The position numbers and the translations under genes were made by a program. Below the pieces are notes generated by a model that had not been told where the DNA came from, did no database searches, and saw nothing but the letters and a program-made list of their open reading frames with translations. Positions 1 through 7,191 of a DNA stretch of 7,191 nt are shown here, piece by piece. How positions within the stretch are numbered: the stretch's first letter is position 1; each line of letters opens with the position of its first letter. Source of the DNA: Bacteroidetes bacterium UBA7692 (lineage in GTDB: Bacteria > Bacteroidota > Bacteroidia > Chitinophagales > LD1); contig DLGO01000151.1 of the NCBI GenBank assembly GCA_002482725.1, positions 1-7,191 on the forward strand. Reading direction: 5' to 3'.

Positions 1-126
1 AAAATAAGGCGCATTGGTCGATATAGTGAAGATTGGGTTGCGCATGATTTAGGTTTTGACAGTATTAGGAATAACATGTGTAATGATGGTGTTTATATTT
101 TCATGTATTCCAAATACATGTGGTGA
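1..126 (+). CDS. 3' end of an unrecognised protein gene (5' end outside window)
   Basis: The first reading frame is open from the first base to a TGA at 124-126, giving the last 41 residues of a protein that begins upstream of the window. The other two + frames hit stops at once or by base 30. The visible tail is mixed-composition and globular-looking. It contains DWVAHDLGFDS and ends in an aromatic-rich VYIFMYSKYMW, as a soluble enzyme's last beta strand might. I do not recognise the family and assign no function. It is AT-rich compared with the following permease. The gap to that gene is 57 bases, so co-transcription is possible but not shown. Being real coding sequence rests only on an open frame of 42 codons and a plausible residue mix, so confidence is moderate. 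Confidence 0.5.
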   Translation, partial: KIRRIGRYSEDWVAHDLGFDSIRNNMCNDGVYIFMYSKYMW

Positions 127-183
127 AATAATGAGGCACAAAACGCTTTACTTTGCCCAACTGATTTTTTAAAAATAGCCGGT

Positions 184-1491
184 TTGAATTTTGAGTTTTT
201 CTTAGTGCGGAAGATTGCGTTTCATACACGCAATACATTTTCCTCTTTCATTATCCGCATAGCGCTGGCTGCGGTGGTGCTGAGCGTGAGCACTATGATT
301 ATTGCCACATCACTGGTAAATGGATTTCAGACAGAGATACGGAATAAGGTATTCGGTTTTTGGGCGCACCTGAACATAGTGCCATTCAGCCTTACGAAAT
401 CGATGGGGCAGGATGCAGTGTACAAGTACCAGGATTTTTATACCGATAATAAGCTGATACCCGAAGCAAGGCATATACAAGCTACTGCCATGAAGGGCGG
501 ATTGCTGAAAACAAAGGAGGACTTTGAAGGGATAGTGATGAAGGGAGTGGGAGAGGACTTCGACTGGAGCTTCTTTAAGGCCTACCTGAAGAAGGGGAGC
601 ATTATATCGGCAGACAGTACAAAATCGCAAAGGGATATACTGATATCTACTACTACTGCCAACAGGCTGAAGATAGGCGTAGGCGATAAAGTGGTGGTAA
701 ACTTTATGGATAAGAGCATACGCACCAGGCCATTTAAAGTATGCGGTATATATGAAACAGGGCTGGATGAATTTGACAAGCAGTATGCCATAGTAGATAT
801 AAGGCTGATACAGGACCTGAACGGCTGGGGAAGGGATTCTGTGGGAGGATTTGAGGTGTTCCTGAAAGAGCAGAACCTGTTTAAGGATAGGAGCAAAGCA
901 TATTTCCTGACGCTGTTTGGCGGACTGCTGGATAAGGCGGAGTTTGAGAAAATGAAGGAAGACCCGATAGACAGGATAGGCAAGGATATATACTTCCGCT
1001 TGCCAAATAATGAGCTGGATGTGCAGACTATAAAATACCTGAACCCGGGCATATTTGACTGGCTGGAGCTGCAGACCATGAACGAACTGATAATACTGAC
1101 GCTGATGATACTGGTGGCTGCGATAAATATGATGACGGCCCTGCTAATACTGATATTGGAGCGTACCAATATGATAGGTATAATGAAGGCGCTGGGCATG
1201 TCGGACGAGTCGCTGCGAAAGATGTTCCTGTACTATGCCGCGCTGATAGTAGGTGGAGGGCTGGTGCTGGGCAATGTAGTGGGTATAGGATTGTGCCTGA
1301 TACAAAAGTACCTGCATGTGGTGAAGCTGCCACAGGAGTCGTACTACATAAGCGAGGCTCCGATTGCACTGAACCTGCAATGGATAGTGGGATTGAATGT
1401 GCTGACGCTGGCGATTTGCCTGCTGCTGCTATTGCTGCCTGCCAGGTTTGTATCAAAGATATCGCCTGTGAAAGCTATACGGTTTTCATAG
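184..1491 (+). CDS. FtsX-like ABC transporter permease, LolC/LolE type
   Basis: This 435-residue inner-membrane protein has the LolC/LolE layout. There is a short cytoplasmic N-terminus, one membrane helix (about residues 22-45, ending in the family-typical LVNGFQ), a large periplasmic domain (about 46-298), then three helices (about 300-325, 347-374, 398-423). Between the second and third helices lies the ILERTNMIGIMKALG stretch, equivalent to the coupling segment through which FtsX-type permeases contact their ATPase. In Gram-negative bacteria such proteins work with a LolD-type ATPase to release lipoproteins from the inner membrane. No ATPase gene lies in this window. A related FtsX-type permease exporting another substrate is possible. 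The start is taken as TTG at 184: the frame has a stop at 124-126 and no ATG or GTG between, and the resulting MNFEFFLVRKIAF matches how relatives begin. The next in-frame ATG would remove most of helix 1. Isoleucine is mostly encoded by ATA and arginine often by AGG. Confidence 0.92.
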   Translation: MNFEFFLVRKIAFHTRNTFSSFIIRIALAAVVLSVSTMIIATSLVNGFQTEIRNKVFGFWAHLNIVPFSLTKSMGQDAVYKYQDFYTDNKLIPEARHIQATAMKGGLLKTKEDFEGIVMKGVGEDFDWSFFKAYLKKGSIISADSTKSQRDILISTTTANRLKIGVGDKVVVNFMDKSIRTRPFKVCGIYETGLDEFDKQYAIVDIRLIQDLNGWGRDSVGGFEVFLKEQNLFKDRSKAYFLTLFGGLLDKAEFEKMKEDPIDRIGKDIYFRLPNNELDVQTIKYLNPGIFDWLELQTMNELIILTLMILVAAINMMTALLILILERTNMIGIMKALGMSDESLRKMFLYYAALIVGGGLVLGNVVGIGLCLIQKYLHVVKLPQESYYISEAPIALNLQWIVGLNVLTLAICLLLLLLPARFVSKISPVKAIRFS

Positions 1492-1522
1492 ATGCGGTTT
1501 GTAATATTGCTTCCCTGCCATT

Positions 1523-1685
1523 GAAGCTGTTTTAATTCATCTCAATAATTTGTTTATGGCTCTTTTCAGCTTCAACTTCATCAGTTTTTTTTGCCAGAGG
1601 AGTTCCACTATGGCTGCAAAAACCTTCTTCGGTTCGCTAGAAAATAGCCTATAAACAATTTTACCAGTTAAATCAAAACAGCTTC
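1523..1685. repeat. 163-base imperfect palindrome (long inverted repeat) between two genes
   Basis: The non-coding gap 1492-1720 holds an inverted repeat whose outer arms are 1523-1567 and 1640-1685. The first 11 bases of each arm are perfectly complementary (GAAGCTGTTTT at 1523-1533, AAAACAGCTTC at 1675-1685). With one 1-base gap, 36 of 45 positions match by hand alignment. A second perfect 7-base pairing lies inside (TTTTTGC at 1588-1594 with GCAAAAA at 1616-1622). It is continued by shorter pairings around a loop near 1601-1604, so most of the segment could fold into one long hairpin. It begins 31 bases after the permease stop and ends 35 bases before the YyaL-like start. There is no transposase and no convincing target duplication; only TT lies on both sides. 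It may be a MITE-like remnant, a repeated intergenic element or a structured transcript region. The sequence alone does not decide. Confidence 0.7.
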
Positions 1686-1720
1686 TTATAATTTTACTGA
1701 GTAACTGTACCAATAAAAAG

Positions 1721-3700
<1,980 letters not shown>

Positions 3701-3709
3701 ATGAGCAGC

Positions 3710-4309
3710 TTAGAATTCCACACCTATGTGTATGGGAATGCCCTTGAAAATAGCGAGGTTGTTTTCGTTAATACTACCGAAAATGGCATTGCCTGAAATA
3801 CCTGCCTTGAGGCTGAATGCTATTTTTTTGTTGAACCAATATTTGCAGCCGATGGCACCGCCAAAGTTAATGCCATTATATGGACCGCCTTTTTGGAATA
3901 AAGCCGCATAACCCAGGTTGCCATCGAGGAATGGGATGATTCTTTTTCTGGCGAAGTTGACGCGGATAGCTGCGGACACAGGCAATAACAGATGACCTTT
4001 ACCACCATCTAAACCTGACATAAGACCTAATGTAAAAAAGCGCGATACCCTATATGCCCCTGTGATACGGATGGAACCTTCAAAAGGTAAAGTCTCGTTA
4101 CCGAAGTAAGGAATAACACCTACGTTGACAATTCCGCACCATCCTTTGTATGGAGCGCGGAATTTTTTGCGTTCAAGGGCAATAGAGTCGGTGGTAGTTT
4201 TGGGTGTGGAAGGGGCTTTGTTTTTGTTTTGGGCATGGCAATCAAGTGCGTTTATTGTTGCCACAATCATTAAGACTTTTAAAAATGAAACTTTTATCAG
4301 TTTAATCAT
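3710..4309 (-). CDS. Small predicted outer-membrane beta-barrel protein with signal peptide
   Basis: This 199-residue secreted protein begins with a basic, hydrophobic signal peptide (MIKLIKVSFLKVLMIVATI). The likely signal peptidase I site is after Ala26 (CHA/QN), typical of Bacteroidota. LDC at 22-24 is not a good lipobox, so a lipoprotein is unlikely. A Lys/Pro/Thr-rich linker (about 28-42) follows. Then come about 150 residues of alternating polar/hydrophobic strands with glycines and aromatic belts, ending in HIGVEF. A terminal Phe on an amphipathic strand is a common mark of outer-membrane barrels, and the size would suit about eight strands. No specific family is recognised and no function is assigned. 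The ATG overlaps the TGA of the upstream BRCT gene (ATGA at 4309-4306), which suggests translational coupling. Only the first 50 or so bases share that gene's low GC; the barrel region returns to near 48% (29/60 in 3901-3960). Confidence 0.75.
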   Translation of the reverse strand: MIKLIKVSFLKVLMIVATINALDCHAQNKNKAPSTPKTTTDSIALERKKFRAPYKGWCGIVNVGVIPYFGNETLPFEGSIRITGAYRVSRFFTLGLMSGLDGGKGHLLLPVSAAIRVNFARKRIIPFLDGNLGYAALFQKGGPYNGINFGGAIGCKYWFNKKIAFSLKAGISGNAIFGSINENNLAIFKGIPIHIGVEF

Positions 4310-5214
4310 TTCAGGTCTTCGATTTTGTCATAAAAGTCAAACTCGTGAATTATTTGAATCATATTACCCTTCATTCTATGCTCCACAGCCTTTTCTACTT
4401 TTCTGCCATAACAATTGAATGCCCAACAAGAATTTTTTTCAGAACATACTATTAGATAATTAAGTTTTGAACTCACTCCGTTGTTAATATATCCCCCATA
4501 TAGCTCAATCATTTGAGCTATTTCTTTCCTTTGGTATTTATTAGAAATACCAGTAATGCAGAAATTTTTCTCTTGTATCTCAATATGTGGATCGACTTGG
4601 CAAAAGCCTTGGTTCAATATTTTTATCAGTTCATGCCCTGAACTTTTTACGTCATCAATTTGTGAGATGGATTGAAGAAACGCTTTTAGGGTATTTCCTT
4701 CTTCGGGAGTTATAATCCTATCTTCAAGGATGGATAGGATAAGATTATCAATCTCGTCATAAGGCCACGAATTCTTAAGTATGGAATTTTCCTGTATCCA
4801 ATTTTTTAAATAATAAATCTCTTGTTCATTAATTTCATTATCAAAATTGATACCTTTAATAATACCGTGTAACTCTTGAATTTTTACTGTGAGTTTATCA
4901 AAATAAGGATTGCCGATTCTGTACTGATTGCATAACCATTTGATATCCTCTACTTCTTCCTGACTAAGTACTCTATCCTCTAAGGCTTGTTGTATTGACT
5001 TAAATATACTTGAATAAGGATTAAATGATTTAACTTCACTAAGTTCATCCATCCATTTTTCTAAACGATCTATTTCCTTTTCATTGATGATATTATCACC
5101 GTCAATTCCTTCAAGAATTCCGATAAGCGTATTAATATCTTTTTCAATTCTGGAGCGCTTGCAAAATTTGTCGTAGGTAGAGTTGTCAAAAGCATCGAAT
5201 GTATCAAGGTTCAT
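4306..5214 (-). CDS. BRCT-domain protein with duplicated N-terminal helical (TerB-like) repeats
   Basis: This 302-residue protein has no signal peptide or membrane helix, so it should be cytoplasmic. Residues about 215-297 form a BRCT domain of the NAD-dependent DNA ligase sort. Features are FCITGIS (218-224), the glycine pair in ELYGGYI (237-243), VSSKLNYLIV (247-256), KVEKA (272-276) and a final MIQIIHEFDF (285-294). Such domains bind DNA ends or phosphopeptides, so a role on nucleic acid or in a repair complex is inference. The N-terminal half is a tandem duplication: residues 30-97 align without gaps to 115-182, with 28 of 68 identical by hand count. Each copy has two acidic helix-loop-helix units (DNIINEKEI, DRVLSQEEV, DNEINEQEI, DRIITPEEG) that resemble TerB-like DGxIxxEE motifs. 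No nuclease, ligase or polymerase motif is visible. The gene is strikingly AT-rich (17/60 GC in 4321-4380, 9/60 in 4801-4860), suggesting transfer. It starts 33 bases after the dehydrogenase stop and overlaps the next gene by four bases. Confidence 0.85.
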   Translation of the reverse strand: MNLDTFDAFDNSTYDKFCKRSRIEKDINTLIGILEGIDGDNIINEKEIDRLEKWMDELSEVKSFNPYSSIFKSIQQALEDRVLSQEEVEDIKWLCNQYRIGNPYFDKLTVKIQELHGIIKGINFDNEINEQEIYYLKNWIQENSILKNSWPYDEIDNLILSILEDRIITPEEGNTLKAFLQSISQIDDVKSSGHELIKILNQGFCQVDPHIEIQEKNFCITGISNKYQRKEIAQMIELYGGYINNGVSSKLNYLIVCSEKNSCWAFNCYGRKVEKAVEHRMKGNMIQIIHEFDFYDKIEDLK

Positions 5215-5247
5215 ATTGAAATTTTAGCTGTTAAGATTAGTACTATT

Positions 5248-6093
5248 TTAATAATCATAAAAGCCTTTCCCGGTTTTTTTGCCCAGGTGGCCTGCGTTTA
5301 CTTTTTGTTGTTGAATACGTGATGGACGGAATTTTGCCTCCTGATGGAATGCCTCGTATAGCGAAGAGGTAACTGCGAAGTTTACATCATTGCCGATGGT
5401 ATCCATCAGTTTGAATGGTCCCATTTTGAAGCCTGTGCTTTCCAGCAGCAGGTCTATGTTTGCCATAGAGGCGGCATTTTCTTCCAGTATCTTCAGGCTC
5501 TCTACATAGTAGTGGCGTGCTACGCGGTTTACTATAAAGCCAGGCGAGTCTTTGCATACTACAAAGGTTTTACCGATACGGGTACATACTTCTTTCAGTG
5601 CTTCGATTACTTCAGGGGCTGTTTCGGCACCGGAAATGATTTCTACCAGCTTCATTAGATGAGCGGGGTTGAAGAAGTGCAGACCTGCCACGCGCTGAGC
5701 GTTGGGCGTGGTAGCTGCTATATGTGTAATGGCGATGGACGATGTGTTGCTGGCGAGGATAGTCTGGGGGCTATTGATAGCGGCCAACTGTTGGAACAAT
5801 TGCTGCTTTACTTCCAGTTTTTCCACTACCGCTTCTATTACTAAATCGGCGGTAAGCGATTCGATCGCAGAAGCCCATTCTATTTTGCCAAGGGCTGCTG
5901 ATTTTTCATCAGCGGTCAGCTTGTTTTTAGAAACAGCTGTGGCAAGGTTTTCCTCAATGGATTGTTTGGCTTTGTCCAGTTGGGCAGCATTGGAGTCGTA
6001 TAGCTTAACCGAAAAGCCCGACTGCGCGAATACCTGCGCTATGCCTGCACCCATGGTGCCTGCACCTAAAACTGCTACTGTCTGAACTGCCAT
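5248..6093 (-). CDS. 3-hydroxybutyryl-CoA / 3-hydroxyacyl-CoA dehydrogenase
   Basis: This 281-residue NAD(P)-dependent enzyme interconverts 3-hydroxyacyl-CoA (probably short-chain, such as 3-hydroxybutyryl-CoA) and 3-oxoacyl-CoA in the cytoplasm. It is full length for the single-function family (Hbd, PaaH, MmgB). The Rossmann domain starts with VAVLGAGTMGAGIAQ (G10-x-G12-x-x-G15), and Asp33 ends the second strand, as in NAD-preferring members. The catalytic set known from the family falls at the right spacing: Ser118 in SNTSS, His139 in LHFFNP, Glu151 in LVEII and Asn189 in PGFIVNR. The C-terminal domain ends with GHLGKKTGKGFYDY, also typical. The ATG at 6093 places the nucleotide-binding motif directly at the N-terminus. 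Its place in beta-oxidation, phenylacetate degradation or butanoate metabolism cannot be decided, because no thiolase or enoyl-CoA hydratase gene lies nearby. It may head a transcript with the two genes downstream. No confident promoter was found in its 5' gap. Confidence 0.95.
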   Translation of the reverse strand: MAVQTVAVLGAGTMGAGIAQVFAQSGFSVKLYDSNAAQLDKAKQSIEENLATAVSKNKLTADEKSAALGKIEWASAIESLTADLVIEAVVEKLEVKQQLFQQLAAINSPQTILASNTSSIAITHIAATTPNAQRVAGLHFFNPAHLMKLVEIISGAETAPEVIEALKEVCTRIGKTFVVCKDSPGFIVNRVARHYYVESLKILEENAASMANIDLLLESTGFKMGPFKLMDTIGNDVNFAVTSSLYEAFHQEAKFRPSRIQQQKVNAGHLGKKTGKGFYDY

Positions 6094-6164
6094 AATTATC
6101 TTATTGAAGTGCCGAAAATAGTTTTTTTTCCAAGCCCTGTATCTGCACAGTGTTGATATAAATG

Positions 6165-6191
6165 AAAAAGGCTACTGCATTGCAGTAGCCT
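6165..6191 (-). terminator. Intrinsic terminator of the beta-helix gene
   Basis: An 11-base perfect inverted repeat (AGGCTACTGCA at 6169-6179, TGCAGTAGCCT at 6181-6191) surrounds a single central base, so the folded stem has about nine pairs and a small loop. Read on the - strand, the GC-rich stem is followed directly by five T residues (complement of 6169-6165) and then CATTT. It lies 23 bases after the beta-helix gene's stop codon and about 70 bases before the dehydrogenase start. It should therefore end the first transcript and make the dehydrogenase group a separate unit. In the + direction no T tract follows the stem. Confidence 0.88.
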
Positions 6192-6214
6192 CTCCCGAAA
6201 ATATGTTGTGAAAA

Positions 6215-7191
6215 TTACAAAGCTGCAATCTTAACTTCCTGTAGCGGAGGCAGGGAGCAGTCGAGCGATTTTGCATCCTTGCTCATGTTTTTGCCTTTGT
6301 TACCCAGGTCAAGGTTTACGAAACCTACATTACCATTGTTTTTGAAGCAGATGCGGTACTCGTCTTTCAACTGGCCGTTTGAGTTGCGGTAAGCGGGGTT
6401 AACAGCGCCATCGTACACCAGCTCGGGAATCTGGTCGCCGAAAAGCTGGGTGAACAACTGCCCGAAAGCCACTGTGCCATCTGCCTTTCCGGTGCCGCGC
6501 TGAATCTTGTTGTCGTGGAAGCTAACGCCACCTGCATACGGATCGTAGATGCTGTCTTTGTATGGCTTTTGAATAGACAGGTAGCTAATAACTGCTACGC
6601 TTATGGTGTTCTGACCAATGATTTCGTTGTTGAATACTTCGCAATCGTTGGTGGCCATAACCAGGATGCCTGTACCCGCAGGGATTTCTGCCACTACTGT
6701 GCCTTTTACCGCAAAGTTATTCACGTTGTTATTTACCACCTTATTGTTGTATATCCTGCAGCGGCTGCCGTTTTTGGCAGGCAGCTCAGGCAGGTCGAAT
6801 ACCAATATGCCGCCAGTGTTGCTGGTGCAGGTATTGTCGTACACATCTGCATCGGTGCTGTTCTCTATTTCTATGCCCGCCACGTTGTCGTGTACATTGC
6901 AGTTGCGCACTATGATGTTTTTGGACTGGCCCACATAGGCACCTGCATCGCTGCTGCCGAATATTTCGCAGTTCTCTATCAATACATTGTTGCAGCCTAC
7001 GGGATACACTCCGTAAGAGCCGTTTGTGGTAGCGTGAAGTGCCTTCCAGCCCACTTTCAGGTTGCGGAAAGTGATGCCGTTTGCATCCTGTACTTTTATG
7101 CAATCACCTTTAGCATCCAATATGGTGAAGTCTTCCATTTTAACGCCATCGGCAGTAACGCGTATGCCTTCTGCACCGTCTTTCTGTCCCT
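6215..7191 (-). CDS. Parallel beta-helix repeat protein, 3' part (5' end outside window)
   Basis: The frame is open from the stop at 6215-6217 to the right edge, giving 324 C-terminal residues. The 17 codons before the ATG at 7138 are also in frame and fit the family (GAEGIRVTADGVKMEDFTIL), so that ATG is internal and the gene continues past the window. Repeated short strands with Asn/Gly turns (NNVLIENCEIF, KNIIVRNCNVHDN, DADVYDNTC, RCRIYNNKV, DCEVFNNEI) show a right-handed parallel beta-helix. The blocks YGVYPVGC, SSDAGAYVGQS, VAGIEIENSTDADVYDN and TGGILVFDLPELP are those I associate with the parallel beta-helix family TIGR03805. Members of that family carry signal or lipoprotein peptides and tend to be paired with a second secreted protein family. 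Location is therefore probably periplasmic or at the cell surface; the signal peptide itself is out of view. The function is unknown, and polysaccharide binding or cleavage is only suggested by the fold. The partner is not downstream here: a terminator and an unrelated enzyme follow. Confidence 0.92.
   Translation of the reverse strand, partial: GQKDGAEGIRVTADGVKMEDFTILDAKGDCIKVQDANGITFRNLKVGWKALHATTNGSYGVYPVGCNNVLIENCEIFGSSDAGAYVGQSKNIIVRNCNVHDNVAGIEIENSTDADVYDNTCTSNTGGILVFDLPELPAKNGSRCRIYNNKVVNNNVNNFAVKGTVVAEIPAGTGILVMATNDCEVFNNEIIGQNTISVAVISYLSIQKPYKDSIYDPYAGGVSFHDNKIQRGTGKADGTVAFGQLFTQLFGDQIPELVYDGAVNPAYRNSNGQLKDEYRICFKNNGNVGFVNLDLGNKGKNMSKDAKSLDCSLPPLQEVKIAAL

Noticed and set aside
102..120. 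Inverted repeat CATGTATT / AATACATG with a 3-base loop at the end of the left-edge gene
   Set aside because: It lies in codons before the stop, is AT-rich, and is not followed by a T tract, so it is not a credible terminator. Such short repeats are expected by chance.
149..156. TACTTTGC as a possible Bacteroidota -7 promoter element (TAnnTTTG) before the permease
   Set aside because: The spacing inside the motif is one base short, and no TTG-type -33 element sits at the right distance.
1028..1456. Long - strand frames inside the permease (and similar frames opposite the YyaL-like, dehydrogenase and beta-helix genes)
   Set aside because: They lie antisense to genes with clear family motifs, and their translations are low-complexity (Ser/Pro/His-rich), typical of shadow frames.
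1556..1654. A 32-residue + strand frame starting at ATG 1556
   Set aside because: Short, compositionally odd, without a ribosome binding site and lying inside the palindrome. There is nothing to support translation.
1689..1698. TAATTTTA before the YyaL-like gene as a -7-like element
   Set aside because: It is a near match only, in AT-rich DNA, with no -33 partner. The support is too weak to annotate.
4306..5214. Acidic loops of the BRCT protein's repeats as calcium-binding EF-hands
   Set aside because: DGDNIINEKE lacks the glycine at loop position 6 and the acidic residues at the required positions of the 12-residue EF-hand loop. The pattern fits a TerB-like helix-loop-helix better.
6094..6164. 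Promoter for the dehydrogenase group (TATTTTCG on the - strand)
   Set aside because: One base off the -7 consensus, and the nearest TTG is only about 10 bases upstream rather than the usual 19 or so. A promoter is expected here, but its position cannot be read.

Overview
The window most likely comes from a member of the Bacteroidota, and the order Chitinophagales is a plausible but unproven guess. The evidence is indirect. Start regions are A/T-rich and lack Shine-Dalgarno sequences. A secreted protein has a Bacteroidota-style signal peptide ending in Ala-Gln. There is a LolC/LolE-type permease, a YyaL/SPATA20 homologue, and a secreted parallel beta-helix protein of a family common in such genomes. 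Isoleucine ATA and arginine AGG codons are frequent. No rRNA, tRNA, CRISPR array, transposase or phage gene is visible.

Left part, + strand (1-3700). The window opens inside a gene, whose last 41 codons end at 126. After a 57-base gap comes an FtsX-like ABC transporter permease of the LolC/LolE type (184-1491), which apparently starts at TTG. Next is a 229-base non-coding gap. Most of it (1523-1685) is an imperfect palindrome: 45/46-base arms matching at 36 of 45 positions, plus a second complementary stem near the centre. It is followed by a 659-residue YyaL/SPATA20-family protein (1721-3700), a thioredoxin-like domain joined to a helical glycosidase-like barrel.

Middle part, - strand (3710-6093). 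Three genes run leftwards and could form one transcript. In transcription order they are a 3-hydroxybutyryl-CoA dehydrogenase-type enzyme (6093-5248), a BRCT-domain protein (5214-4306), and a small predicted outer-membrane beta-barrel protein (4309-3710). The BRCT gene is much richer in A+T than its neighbours. Its N-terminal half is a tandem duplication of about 68 residues at an exact 85-residue offset, holding four copies of an acidic helix-loop-helix motif. Its stop overlaps the start of the barrel gene (ATGA). The barrel gene converges on the yyaL-like gene with 9 bases between the stops.

Right part, - strand (6165-7191). The 3' 324 codons of a parallel beta-helix protein run in from beyond the right edge. 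A strong intrinsic terminator follows its stop and separates it from the dehydrogenase gene.

The genes do not form one obvious pathway. They look like envelope maintenance (permease, barrel protein, beta-helix protein), acyl-CoA metabolism (dehydrogenase) and two proteins of unclear role (YyaL-like, BRCT/repeat protein). The observations most worth following are the BRCT protein with its duplicated N-terminal module and foreign-looking composition, and the 163-base palindrome at 1523-1685.
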